Positions 40,630 to 49,097 of a DNA stretch of 64,000 bases are shown piece by piece. Source of the DNA: Streptomyces pseudovenezuelae. GTDB lineage: Bacteria > Actinomycetota > Actinomycetes > Streptomycetales > Streptomycetaceae. The notes beneath the pieces are model-generated. The model searched no databases. It had not been told where the DNA came from and saw only the letters and a list, made by a program, of their open reading frames with translations. Position 1 is the first letter of the stretch, and every line of letters starts with the position of its first letter. The stretch lies in assembly GCF_001513955.1 (NCBI RefSeq), contig NZ_KQ948144.1:1423220-1487219 (forward strand). Reading direction: 5' to 3'. A program made the translations under genes and the position numbers.

Positions 40630-40962
40630 ATGGCAGACACGCAGCAGGTTGACGCGAAGGCCGAGCGCACGGTCGCCCGGCTCGCCAAGCAGATCAGCGC
40701 CTTCTCCAGCAAGCACGGCGGCGCCGAGGGCCAGCTGGCCAACATCGGCGAGCGCGGCACCCGGATCGTCCTCGTCGGCGAGGACGGCGGTTGGGGCGAC
40801 CTGGTGGCCCCCTCGCACGAGACGGCCCGCAAGGCCGTCGAGAAGTCCGGCATCACCGTGCACGAGGAGTTCGACGGCGAGTTCGCCGCGAAGGTGCGGA
40901 CGGGGCCGTACGAGTGGAGCCGGATGGCGGGCATCCAGGTCGGCGGTCCCTCGAACGGCTGA
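40630..40962 (+). CDS. conserved hypothetical protein (110 aa)
   Basis: A small soluble protein, MADTQQVDAKAERTVARLAKQISAFSSKHGG at its start, then a compact beta-rich core (RIVLVGEDGGWGDLVAPS) and AGIQVGGPSNG at its end. No signal peptide, membrane helix or catalytic motif is seen. It lies 56 nt after ctaB on the same strand. Clear codon bias and an ATG start support it as a real gene. I do not recognise a characterised family. Confidence 0.8.
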   Translation: MADTQQVDAKAERTVARLAKQISAFSSKHGGAEGQLANIGERGTRIVLVGEDGGWGDLVAPSHETARKAVEKSGITVHEEFDGEFAAKVRTGPYEWSRMAGIQVGGPSNG

Positions 40963-41030
40963 GATCCGCGGCCCATTCACATGGGGTGTGCGACACCAAC
41001 ACCTGATGCCCGGTTCACCCGTTAGGACCT

Positions 41031-42173
41031 GTGAGCAGCGACACGGTCCAAGCACGGGGAGCCCGGATGATCGAAACGCCGTCCCTCGTGGACCAGTACT
41101 GCCACGGCGTACTGAGAACGGAGCTGGGCCTCGGCACCTTCGAGGCCCAGCTGGCCCGCACCGAGGGCCCGCCCGCCCCCGGGACGACGCTGTTCGACAC
41201 CCAGACGGGTTTCGCCGTACGGCGATGGTGCCCGCCCCTGCTCGGCCTGGAAGCGCACTGTCCGCCCGCCCGCTATCTGGCCAGGCGCCGTGAACTGGGC
41301 GTACTGGAAGCGGGCCGCAGGCTGCTGCGGGGCAGCGGGATCACGACCTATCTGGTCGACACCGGGCTGCCCGGCGACCTGACCGGGCCCCCCGAGCTGG
41401 CCTCCGCCGCGGCCGCCGAGGCCCGCGAGATCGTGCGCCTGGAACTCCTCGCCGAACAGGTCGCCGACACCTCGGGCACCGTGGAGTCCTTCCTCGCCAA
41501 CCTCGCCGAGTCGGTGCACGGCGCCGCCGCGACCGCGGTCGCCTTCACCTCGGTGGCGGGCGTACGGCACGGACTCGCGCTCGCGCCCGAGCCACCCGGG
41601 CCCGGAGAGGTGCGGGGCGCGGCCGGCCGCTGGCTGGCGGGCCGCCGGGTGGGCGGCGAACTGTCCGATCCGGTGCTCCTGCGGCACCTGCTGTGGATCG
41701 CGGCCGCCTCCGGCCTGCCGCTCCAACTGCACGCCGGGCTCGGCGAGCCGGGCCTGCGCATCGACCGCACGGACCCCGTCCTGCTCACCGACTTCGTCCG
41801 GGCCACCGCGGGCCTGGGCACCGACCTCGTCCTGCTGCACAGCTACCCCTACCACCGGCACGCCGCCCATCTGGCCGGTGTCTTCCCGCACGTCTACGCC
41901 GACTCCGGCGCCGCCCTCGTCCGCACCGGGGCCCGCGCGGCGACCGTCCTCGCGGAGATCCTCGAACTGGCCCCCTTCGGCAAGATCGTCTTCTCCAGCG
42001 GGGCCCACAGCCTGCCCGAACTGCATGTGGTGGGCGCCCGTCTGTTCCGCGAGGCGCTGACCCGGGTGCTGGGCGGCTGGGTCACCGAGGGGGCGTGGTC
42101 GCTGGCGGACGCACAGCGGGTGGCGGGGCTGATCGCGTCGGGGAACGCGCGCCGGGTGTACGGGCTGGAGTGA
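41031..42173 (+). CDS. amidohydrolase-like TIM-barrel hydrolase
   Basis: A 380-residue protein resembling amidohydrolase 2-type metal hydrolases. SLVDQYCHGVL near residue 20 replaces the usual DxHxH with a Q-Y-C-H form, so one metal-site residue may be altered. Later LPLQLHAGLGEPGLR, LVLLHSYPYHRHAAHLAGVFPHVYADSGA and KIVFSSGAHSLPELHVVGARLFREAL follow barrel strands that carry metal-binding His and Asp in this superfamily. The GTG at 41031 has AGGA upstream; ATG 41067 is an alternative. The substrate is unknown, and the altered N-terminal motif makes even activity uncertain. Confidence 0.75.
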   Translation: MSSDTVQARGARMIETPSLVDQYCHGVLRTELGLGTFEAQLARTEGPPAPGTTLFDTQTGFAVRRWCPPLLGLEAHCPPARYLARRRELGVLEAGRRLLRGSGITTYLVDTGLPGDLTGPPELASAAAAEAREIVRLELLAEQVADTSGTVESFLANLAESVHGAAATAVAFTSVAGVRHGLALAPEPPGPGEVRGAAGRWLAGRRVGGELSDPVLLRHLLWIAAASGLPLQLHAGLGEPGLRIDRTDPVLLTDFVRATAGLGTDLVLLHSYPYHRHAAHLAGVFPHVYADSGAALVRTGARAATVLAEILELAPFGKIVFSSGAHSLPELHVVGARLFREALTRVLGGWVTEGAWSLADAQRVAGLIASGNARRVYGLE

Positions 42174-42236
42174 GCCTGCGCGAGGCCGACTCTTCGGGGG
42201 ACGCGCCGTCGGGAGCGGGGCGGCGCCGACCCGCGG

Positions 42237-43259
42237 CTAGCTGGGCCCGGTGACCGACGAGCCGGTGGCGGCGTACGACTGGGCGGGCACCCCGGGCGAC
42301 TCGCCCTCGGACCGCTCCCGCAGGGCCAGCAGGACGCGCAGGACCCCGATCCACACCAGGGCCGAGCCGAGCATGTGCAGGCCGACCAGGAACTCGGGCA
42401 GGTCGGTGAAGTACTGGACGTAGCCGATGACGCCCTGGGACAGGAGGACCAGGAAGAGGTCGCGGGTGCGGTGCAGGGGGCCCGCGGGGGCGTCGACCGC
42501 CTTGAGGATGAACCACAGGGCGAAGGTCAGCGACACCACGATCCAGGCCAGGACCGCGTGCACCTTGCTCACGGTCTCCCAGTCCAGCGGCATCCGCTCG
42601 ACCTCGCTGGAGTCACCGGCGTGCGGTCCGGCCCCGGTCACCACCGTGCCGACGAGGATCAGCAGGGCGGCGGCCGCGACCATGAACCACACCAGCTGCT
42701 GCACCGGCTTGCCGACCAGCGGGCGGGGTGCCGTGTCCCCCTCGCGGGTGCGCTGCCACATCACCGCGGCGACCGTGATCAGGGCCGTCGTCGCCACGAA
42801 GTGGGCCGCGACGGTGTACGGGTTCAGCCCCACGAGGACGACGATGCCGCCGAGGATCGCGTTGCTCATCACGATCCAGAACTGCGCCCAGCCCAGCCGG
42901 GTCAGGCTGCGCCGGTACGGCTTCTCGGAGCGCGCGGCGATGATGGCCCAGCCGACGGCGGCGCACAGCACGTAGGTGAGCATCCGGTTGCCGAACTCGA
43001 TGGCACCGTGGAAGCCCATCGCGCTGGTCGCCGTCAGCGAGTCGTCCGTGCACTTGGGCCAGGTCGGGCACCCGAGTCCCGACCCGGTCAGCCGCACCGC
43101 CCCGCCGGTGACCACGATGACCACCGCCATGACGAGAGCGGACAGAGCCGCCCGCTGAACCGTCCGGGGGGTCGGGGTCCAGCGTGCGGCGATGAAGGCG
43201 AGCGGGTTGCGGACGGCCTCTACGGCGTCGGCGCGGGTCAGGTTCGGCACGCGTTCCAT
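42237..43259 (-). CDS. ctaA: heme A synthase (COX15/CtaA family)
   Basis: A roughly 340-residue membrane enzyme that oxidises heme O to heme A, acting after CtaB. Eight hydrophobic segments are visible. Conserved features include VVTGGAVRLTGSGLGCPTWPKCTDDSL with the extracellular Cys pair, AIEFGNRMLTYVL, HFVATTALITVAA, TGAGPHAGDSSEVERMPLDW and VHAVLAWIVV, which supply heme-ligand His residues. I place the start at ATG 43259 (MERVPNLTRADAVEAVRNP); no strong ribosome site is seen, so a nearby GTG cannot be excluded. The upstream neighbour is the ABC permease, 37 nt away on the same strand. Confidence 0.93.
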   Translation of the reverse strand: MERVPNLTRADAVEAVRNPLAFIAARWTPTPRTVQRAALSALVMAVVIVVTGGAVRLTGSGLGCPTWPKCTDDSLTATSAMGFHGAIEFGNRMLTYVLCAAVGWAIIAARSEKPYRRSLTRLGWAQFWIVMSNAILGGIVVLVGLNPYTVAAHFVATTALITVAAVMWQRTREGDTAPRPLVGKPVQQLVWFMVAAAALLILVGTVVTGAGPHAGDSSEVERMPLDWETVSKVHAVLAWIVVSLTFALWFILKAVDAPAGPLHRTRDLFLVLLSQGVIGYVQYFTDLPEFLVGLHMLGSALVWIGVLRVLLALRERSEGESPGVPAQSYAATGSSVTGPS

Positions 43260-43296
43260 CGTAGGGGGCCGCTTGTGCACGCGTTCACGAGGGCCC

Positions 43297-44067
43297 CTAC
43301 TCCCAGCGGAAGAAGCGCCCCGCCAGGGCCAGGCCCGCGACGGCCCACACCGCCAGGACGCCCAGGTCGCCCCAGGGCATCGCGGCCCCGTGCTGCAGTA
43401 CGTCCCGCAGCCCGTCCGACAGGGCCGTGATCGGGAGCAGGCTCAGGACGTCCTGAGTGCTCTGGGAGAACCGGTCCAGGGGGACGATGACTCCGCCGCC
43501 GACCAGGAGGAGCAGGAAGACCAGGTTGGCCGCGGCCAGGGTGGCTTCCGCCTTGAGAGTGCCGGCCATGAGGAGGCCCAGCCCCGAGAAGGCCGCCGTG
43601 CCGAGGAGCAGGAGCAGGAGCACGGCGAAGGGGTTGCCGTGCGGGGACCAGCCCAGGGCGAAGGCGATCACCGTCAGAAGGATCACCTGGAGGATCTCCG
43701 TCACCAGGACCGACGCCGTCTTCGCCGTCATCAGGCCCCAGCGGGGGAGCGGGGAGGAGGCCAGGCGCTTCAGGACGCCGTAGCGGCGCTCGAAGCCGGT
43801 CGCGATCGCCTGGCCGGTGAAGGCCGTCGACATGACCGCGAGGGCCAGGACGCCGGGGGCGAGGAAGTCCACCGCCTTGCCCTCGCCGGTGTCGATGATG
43901 TCCACCGAGCTGAACAGGACCAGCACGAGGGTCGGGATCACCACCGTCAGCAGGAGCTGCTCGCCGTTGCGCAGGAGCATCTTCGTCTCCAGGACCGCCT
44001 GGGTCGCGATCATGCGTCCCAGGGGTGCCGCACCCGGCTTCGGGGTGTACATGCCGGTGGCCGTCAC
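43297..44067 (-). CDS. ABC-2 type transporter permease
   Basis: A 256-residue membrane subunit with six hydrophobic segments and the ABC-2 signature region PLDRFSQSTQDVLSLLPITALSDGLRDVL near the C-terminus. The GTG at 44067 (TATGMYTPKPGAAPLGRMIATQAVLETKMLLRN) overlaps the ATPase stop as GTGA and has a perfect AAGGAG about 10 nt upstream inside the ATPase gene. It forms an exporter with the preceding ATPase. Its closeness to ctaA fits the frequent actinobacterial ABC-2 pairs of unknown substrate next to heme A synthesis genes. Confidence 0.93.
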   Translation of the reverse strand: MTATGMYTPKPGAAPLGRMIATQAVLETKMLLRNGEQLLLTVVIPTLVLVLFSSVDIIDTGEGKAVDFLAPGVLALAVMSTAFTGQAIATGFERRYGVLKRLASSPLPRWGLMTAKTASVLVTEILQVILLTVIAFALGWSPHGNPFAVLLLLLLGTAAFSGLGLLMAGTLKAEATLAAANLVFLLLLVGGGVIVPLDRFSQSTQDVLSLLPITALSDGLRDVLQHGAAMPWGDLGVLAVWAVAGLALAGRFFRWE

Positions 44068-44987
44068 GCGCGGAGCTCCTTGCCCGTCAGTTCCAGGAAG
44101 ACGTCTTCCAGAGTGTGCCGTTCCACCGAGATCTTCTCCGGCATCACGCCGTGCTGGGCGCACCAGGACGTCACCGTCGCCAGCAGCTGGGGGTTGACCT
44201 TGCCGATCACCCGGTAGGAGCCCGGGGTCAGCTCCGCCGCCGAGCAGTCGGCGGGCAGGGCCTTCAGGAGGGACCCCACGTCGAGCCCGGGGCGGCCGGT
44301 GAAGCGCAGGGTGTTCTCGGCGCCGCCCCGGCACAGCTCCTCCGGGGTGCCCTGGGCGATGACCTTGCCGCCGTCGATGATCGCCACGTCGTCGGCGAGC
44401 TGCTCGGCCTCGTCCATGTAGTGCGTGGTGAGGACGACCGACACGCCGTCCGCGCGCAGGTCGCGGACCAGGTCCCAGGTCGCGCGGCGGGCCTGCGGGT
44501 CGAGTCCGGCGGTCGGCTCGTCCAGGAACACCAGTTCCGGACGGCCCACGACCGCCATGGCGAGCGCCAGGCGCTGCTGCTGGCCGCCCGACAGCCTGCG
44601 GTACGTCGTCCTGCCGCAGCTCTCCAGGCCCAGCCGCTCGATCAGCGCGTCCACGTCGAGCGGGTGCGCGTGCAGTCTCGCCATGTGCCGCAGCATCTCG
44701 TCGGCCCGGGCGCCCGAGTACACGCCGCCGGACTGGAGCATCACGCCGATCCTCGGGTGCAGCTCACGGGCCTGCCGCACCGGGTCGAGGCCCAGGACCC
44801 GTACCGTGCCGGAGTCCGGCTTCCGGTAGCCCTCGCAGGTCTCCACCGTCGTCGTCTTGCCCGCGCCGTTGGGCCCGAGTACGGCGGTCACGCCCGCCCG
44901 GGTCACCAGGTCGAGGCCGTCCACGGCGGTCTTCGTGCCGTACCGCTTCACCAGGGCGTGGACCTGGACCACGGGCTCACTTCGCAT
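44064..44987 (-). CDS. ABC transporter ATP-binding protein
   Basis: A 307-residue ATPase of the DrrA/NodI-like exporter class. Walker A is GPNGAGKTT, the signature is LSGGQQQRLALAM, Walker B is ELVFLDEPTAGLDP and the switch His is in VVLTTHYMDEAEQLAD. A C-terminal DUF4162-like extension follows (RGGAENTLRFTGRPGLDVGSL). The start at ATG 44987 gives MRSEPVVQVHALVKRYG. It is coupled to the permease. Upstream lies the 45.1-45.9 kb minisatellite, so its promoter must lie within the ~140 bp before the repeats or beyond them. Confidence 0.93.
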   Translation of the reverse strand: MRSEPVVQVHALVKRYGTKTAVDGLDLVTRAGVTAVLGPNGAGKTTTVETCEGYRKPDSGTVRVLGLDPVRQARELHPRIGVMLQSGGVYSGARADEMLRHMARLHAHPLDVDALIERLGLESCGRTTYRRLSGGQQQRLALAMAVVGRPELVFLDEPTAGLDPQARRATWDLVRDLRADGVSVVLTTHYMDEAEQLADDVAIIDGGKVIAQGTPEELCRGGAENTLRFTGRPGLDVGSLLKALPADCSAAELTPGSYRVIGKVNPQLLATVTSWCAQHGVMPEKISVERHTLEDVFLELTGKELRA

Positions 44988-45128
44988 GGGCCCGAGTCTA
45001 GGTTCGCGGCCCGCACCGCGGTCGCTCGGGTACGAGATCTCCACCGCCGGGAGGATTTCCCGTGCCGCCGTGGGATTTCAGCGGGGTCGTCAGGGGGTTT
45101 CAGCGGCTGGGTCGGGGGGCTGGACGCT

Positions 45129-45858
45129 GGCCCGGGGATCTTTCGAACCGGCTCGCGGGTCTTAAGGGACTGGCCTGGGGGTCCTCCGAGCCGGGCCGGG
45201 GGTTTTCGGGGTCGGCCCGGGGGTCTTTCGAGTCGGGCCGGGGCTTCGGGACCGGCCCGGGGGTCTTCGTGCCGGCTGGGGAGTTCTCGGGGTCGGCCTG
45301 GGTGCCCTCCGAGCCGGGCCGGGGTTTTCGGGGTCGGCCTGGGGCTTCGGGACCGGCCCGGGGGTCTTCGTGCCGGCTGGGGAGTTCTCGGGGTCGGCCT
45401 GGGTGCCCTCCGGGCCGGGCCGGGGTTTTCGGGGTCGGGCCTGGGGCTTCGGGACTGGGCCGGGGGTCTTCGTGCCGGCTGGGGAGTTTTCGGGATCGCT
45501 CCCGGGGGTCCTCCGAGCCGGGCCGGGGATTTTCGGGGTCGGCCTGGGAGGTCTTTCGTGCCGGCTCAGGAGTCTTCTGGATCGGTTCCGAGGGCCCTCC
45601 GAGCCGGGCCAGGCGTCTTCGGGTCGGCCCGGGGGGTCTTTCGAACCGGCTCGGGGGGCTTCAGGACTGGCCTGGGGGAGGGGGCTTCGTGACAGCTCGG
45701 GGGTTTTCGGGATCGGCCCGGGGGTCCTCCGAACCGGGCCGGGATTCGTGCCCGGCTCAGGACTCTTCCAGACCGGTTCCGGGGGGCCTCCGAACCGCCC
45801 CGGGGGTCTTCGGGATCGGCTCTGGGGTCTTTCGAACCGGGCCGGGGGCGTCGAGTGC
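45129..45858. repeat. GC-rich minisatellite, about 35 units of 19-22 bp with 101-103 bp higher-order copies
   Basis: About 35 consecutive degenerate copies of a unit close to GGCCCGGGGGTCTTCGGGRYC. Five-unit blocks are themselves repeated: 45240-45340, 45341-45442 and 45443-45545 are 101-103 bp copies, the first two differing by only a couple of bases. Single-base length changes between units break any common reading frame, so the array is not maintained as protein, although all strands stay open because stops are rare. It fills the space between the AAC(3)-like gene and the ABC exporter and runs into the 3' end of the former. No named family is recognised. Confidence 0.9.
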
Positions 45859-46716
45859 GGATCGGTGGGTGCCGAGGTCGGTCCGGGGGTGCCCGGGTGT
45901 CTCGCGCGCCGTGAGTGGTACTTCCTCCTCGCGTGAGCGGTGCAGGGGGAGCCAGCGTTCGGCGTACGCCACCGCGGCCGCGACGGGGAACAGCCGGGTG
46001 TCGGCCGCGCCCGTCCTTCCCCGGACGACGACGCCGGTGTCCCGCTCGAAGTCGTGGCCCAGTTCGTCGAAGCGGTCCGAGGTGATCGAGACCTCTGTGA
46101 CCACCTCCCACCCGTCCGGTCCCGGGCGGCCGACCTTCACCAGCGGGGTCGGGACGCGGTACTCGGCGAGGTGGAAGCTCGTGCAGGTGTCGTAGCCCGC
46201 GCCGAGGAGCAGCACGCGCGCGTGGAGGTCCTCCAGGCGCGCCAGCGGGCTGCGCTCGCCCAGGCGGCAGTCGGGGGCGTGGCCGTCCAGGACGTCCCGC
46301 GCGCGGGGGCCGATCGCCGCGAAGGAGGTCTGCGGGTGGGCGCTGCGCAGGGCGCCGGGCCAGGTGCGCACGGTCTCCGGGATCACGCCGACCCCGCGCG
46401 AGGGCGTCACGACGGGGTCGTAGGCGGGCATGGTCGCCCGGATCGTGTCCCACCACTCCTCGGGCACCGGGGGGTTGCTCCACACCGCCGGGTCCGAGAG
46501 GTCGCCGGTCTGGGTGGGGACCACCAGGGTGCCGCCCGGGCCGAGGGCGTCCAGAAGTCCCTGTACCACCGCGACCGGGCCTCCGCAGACCCAGCCGAGG
46601 GAGCTGAGCGAGGAGTGCACGAGCAGGATCTCGCCGCTTCTGACACCGAGCTCGCGCAGCTGTCCCGCGAGGGTGTCGCGAGTGACAAGTGGGCCGGTGG
46701 GAGGTGGTATCGGCAT
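45757..46716 (-). CDS. AAC(3)-family aminoglycoside N-acetyltransferase-like protein with repeat-derived C-terminus
   Basis: A 319-residue protein. Residues 1 to about 275 match the antibiotic 3-N-acetyltransferase family, which uses acetyl-CoA: EILLVHSSLSSLGWVCGGPVAVVQGLLDALGPGGTLVVPTQTGDLSDP, IPETVRTWPGALRSAHPQTSFAAIG, VLLLGAGYDTCTSFHLAEYR. The last ~34 residues (from about ALDAPGPVRKTPEPIPKTPGAV) are translated from the minisatellite, so the original stop was probably replaced by repeat DNA. Many chromosomal Streptomyces members have no proven resistance role. It is divergent from sufR, with a palindrome at 46764-46776 in the shared upstream region. Confidence 0.87.
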   Translation of the reverse strand: MPIPPPTGPLVTRDTLAGQLRELGVRSGEILLVHSSLSSLGWVCGGPVAVVQGLLDALGPGGTLVVPTQTGDLSDPAVWSNPPVPEEWWDTIRATMPAYDPVVTPSRGVGVIPETVRTWPGALRSAHPQTSFAAIGPRARDVLDGHAPDCRLGERSPLARLEDLHARVLLLGAGYDTCTSFHLAEYRVPTPLVKVGRPGPDGWEVVTEVSITSDRFDELGHDFERDTGVVVRGRTGAADTRLFPVAAAVAYAERWLPLHRSREEEVPLTARETPGHPRTDLGTHRSALDAPGPVRKTPEPIPKTPGAVRRPPGTGLEES

Positions 46717-46763
46717 GGTTCGGGAGTTTCCCCGACGGGGCCGCCGGACGCCACCGGTTTGAT

Positions 46764-46776
46764 CGATCAGTGATCG
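46764..46776. promoter_or_regulatory. 13-bp palindrome CGATCA-G-TGATCG
   Basis: A perfect inverted repeat in the intergenic region between the divergent AAC(3)-like gene and sufR, 48 bp from the former's start codon. It could be an operator for a helix-turn-helix regulator. The cognate protein is unknown. Confidence 0.4.
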
Positions 46777-46786
46777 TTTCCCCAGG

Positions 46787-46805
46787 TCAGGTTAGGGATG
46801 CCTAA
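46787..46805. promoter_or_regulatory. candidate iron box (DtxR/DmdR type) upstream of sufR
   Basis: TCAGGTTAGGGATGCCTAA matches the actinobacterial iron-box consensus TTAGGTTAGGCTCACCTAA at 14 of 19 positions, including AGGTTAGG and CCTAA. It lies 72 bp upstream of the sufR start, suggesting iron-dependent control of the suf operon. Confidence 0.5.
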
Positions 46806-46863
46806 GTGATGCAGGGCACCGTCCGTGGAGCGGACGCGGCTTGCCCGGTCCTGAGGAATTACG

Positions 46864-46877
46864 CAACAATGGCGTTG
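46864..46877. promoter_or_regulatory. SufR operator CAAC-N6-GTTG overlapping the sufR start codon
   Basis: CAAC, six bases, GTTG. This is the sequence I remember being reported for holo-SufR binding in Streptomyces avermitilis. Its last base is the G of the sufR GTG start, so bound SufR would block initiation directly. Confidence 0.75.
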
Positions 46878-47620
46878 TGAAAAACGTCGGCGAGGTTCGG
46901 GAGACCCCCACGGGGGCCCCTCAGGAGGAGCTCGCGACCGGTGAGCGGTCCACCCGCAACCGCGTCGCGCGATCCATCCTGGACCACGGCCCGTCGACCG
47001 TCACCGAGCTGGCCGGACGACTGGGGCTCACCCCCGCGGCCGTACGGCGTCATCTGGACGCGCTGGTGGCCGACGACGTCGTGGAGGCGCGGGAGCAGCG
47101 GGTGTACGGCGCGCGGACGCGTGGCCGTCCCGCCAAGGTCTTCGCGCTCACCGACTGCGGCCGGGACGCCTTCGACCAGTCGTACGACAAGCTCGCCGCG
47201 GACGCCCTGCGCTGGATCCAGGAGCGGTTCGGCGGGGACGAGGCGGTCGTCGCCTTCGCACGCGCGAGGATCGCCGCGCAGGCCGAGGAATACCGCAAGG
47301 TCGTCGAGGCCGCCGCCCCCGAGGAGCGCACCGAAGCCCTGGCCAAGGCCCTGAGCGCGGACGGGTACGCTGCTACGGCGCGCAGCGCACCGGTCGGCGA
47401 GCAGCTCTGCCAGCACCACTGCCCGGTGGCCCATGTCGCGGAGAAGTTCCCCCAGCTCTGTGAGGCGGAGACCGAGATCTTCTCCCAGCTGCTGGGAACC
47501 CATGTCCAGCGACTGGCGACCATCGCGCACGGCGACGGCGTCTGCACGACGTTCATCCCCAAGATTTCCCACACCACCGATATCGCATCTGCAAGCACGG
47601 CCGGGAGGAACCCCGCATGA
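46877..47620 (+). CDS. sufR: Fe-S cluster-sensing repressor SufR
   Basis: A 247-residue winged-helix regulator that senses Fe-S status and represses the suf operon. The helix-turn-helix [42 protein letters not shown] occupies residues ~30-70. The cluster-binding cysteines C178, C182 ([11 protein letters not shown]) and C195 (FPQLCEAE) are all present. The GTG at 46877 is inside its own operator, and no Shine-Dalgarno sequence is evident, so the mRNA may be leaderless. The stop overlaps the sufB ATG (ATGA), tying repressor translation to the operon. Confidence 0.94.
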   Translation: MKNVGEVRETPTGAPQEELATGERSTRNRVARSILDHGPSTVTELAGRLGLTPAAVRRHLDALVADDVVEAREQRVYGARTRGRPAKVFALTDCGRDAFDQSYDKLAADALRWIQERFGGDEAVVAFARARIAAQAEEYRKVVEAAAPEERTEALAKALSADGYAATARSAPVGEQLCQHHCPVAHVAEKFPQLCEAETEIFSQLLGTHVQRLATIAHGDGVCTTFIPKISHTTDIASASTAGRNPA

Positions 47621-49038
47621 CTCTCCCCACGGAGACTGCCCACCCCGAACTCGAGGGCCTGGGTAAGTACGAATACGGCTGGGCCGACTCCGACACGGCC
47701 GGCGCCTCTGCGAAGCGCGGCATCAACGAGGACGTCGTCCGCGACATCTCCGCGAAGAAGAGCGAGCCGGAGTGGATGACCAAGCTCCGCCTCAAGGGGT
47801 TGCGCCTCTTCGACAAGAAGCCCATGCCGAACTGGGGCTCGGACCTCTCCGGCATCGACTTCGACAACATCAAGTACTTCGTGCGCTCCACGGAGAAGCA
47901 GGCGGAGTCCTGGGAGGACCTGCCCGAGGACATCAAGAACACGTACGACAAGCTCGGCATCCCCGAGGCGGAGAAGCAGCGCCTCGTCGCCGGTGTCGCG
48001 GCGCAGTACGAGTCCGAGGTCGTCTACCACCAGATCCGTGAGGACCTGGAGGAGCAGGGCGTCATCTTCCTGGACACCGACACCGCGCTGAAGGAGCACC
48101 CGGAGCTCTTCAAGGAGTACTTCGGCACCGTCATCCCGGTCGGCGACAACAAGTTCGCGTCGCTGAACACCGCGGTGTGGTCCGGCGGTTCCTTCATCTA
48201 CGTGCCGAAGGGCGTGCACGTGGAGATCCCGCTCCAGGCCTACTTCCGTATCAACACGGAGAACATGGGCCAGTTCGAGCGGACCCTGATCATCGTCGAC
48301 GAGGGTGCCTACGTGCACTACGTCGAGGGTTGTACGGCCCCGATCTACAAGAGCGACTCGCTGCACTCCGCGGTCGTCGAGATCATCGTCAAGAAGAACG
48401 CCCGCTGCCGTTACACGACCATCCAGAACTGGTCGAACAACGTCTACAACCTGGTCACCAAGCGCGCCGTGGCGTACGAGGGCGCGACCATGGAGTGGAT
48501 CGACGGCAACATCGGTTCCAAGGTGACGATGAAGTACCCGGCCGTCTACCTGATGGGCGAGCACGCCAAGGGCGAGACCCTGTCCATCGCCTTCGCGGGC
48601 GAGGGCCAGCACCAGGACGCCGGCTCCAAGATGGTCCACATGGCGCCGAACACCTCCTCCAACATCGTCTCCAAGTCGGTGGCGCGCGGTGGCGGTCGTA
48701 CGTCCTACCGCGGTCTCGTCGAGATCGGCGAGGGCGCCCACGGCTCCAAGTCCAACGTGCTGTGCGACGCGCTGCTCGTCGACACCATCTCCCGCTCCGA
48801 CACGTACCCGTACGTGGACGTCCGCGAGGACGACGTGTCCATGGGCCACGAGGCGACCGTCTCCAAGGTCTCCGAGGACCAGCTCTTCTACCTGATGAGC
48901 CGTGGCCTCTCCGAGTTCGAGGCGATGGCGATGATCGTGCGCGGCTTCGTCGAGCCGATCGCGAAGGAGCTGCCCATGGAGTACGCCCTTGAGCTCAACC
49001 GGCTGATCGAGCTGCAGATGGAAGGCGCGGTCGGTTAA
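47617..49038 (+). CDS. sufB: Fe-S cluster assembly protein SufB
   Basis: A 473-residue core scaffold subunit of the SufBCD complex on which Fe-S clusters are built. The long right-handed beta-helix and C-terminal block ([39 protein letters not shown] region, [15 protein letters not shown]) are characteristic, with conserved [21 protein letters not shown] and [16 protein letters not shown]. It overlaps sufR by 4 nt and is followed by sufD after 59 nt, with a purine-rich ribosome site. Normal length and intact. Confidence 0.98.
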   Translation: MTLPTETAHPELEGLGKYEYGWADSDTAGASAKRGINEDVVRDISAKKSEPEWMTKLRLKGLRLFDKKPMPNWGSDLSGIDFDNIKYFVRSTEKQAESWEDLPEDIKNTYDKLGIPEAEKQRLVAGVAAQYESEVVYHQIREDLEEQGVIFLDTDTALKEHPELFKEYFGTVIPVGDNKFASLNTAVWSGGSFIYVPKGVHVEIPLQAYFRINTENMGQFERTLIIVDEGAYVHYVEGCTAPIYKSDSLHSAVVEIIVKKNARCRYTTIQNWSNNVYNLVTKRAVAYEGATMEWIDGNIGSKVTMKYPAVYLMGEHAKGETLSIAFAGEGQHQDAGSKMVHMAPNTSSNIVSKSVARGGGRTSYRGLVEIGEGAHGSKSNVLCDALLVDTISRSDTYPYVDVREDDVSMGHEATVSKVSEDQLFYLMSRGLSEFEAMAMIVRGFVEPIAKELPMEYALELNRLIELQMEGAVG

Positions 49039-49097
49039 GACCGCCTCCCGAGAAGCAGCTAGCGAACCTGACGTAGGAAGAGAGCAGACCGACAGCC

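Noticed and set aside
45062..46195. 377-codon plus-strand frame rich in Gly, Arg, Phe and Ser repeats
   Set aside because: It reads through the minisatellite and then antisense through the AAC(3)-like gene. Repeat units vary by single bases, so the pattern is not maintained in frame.
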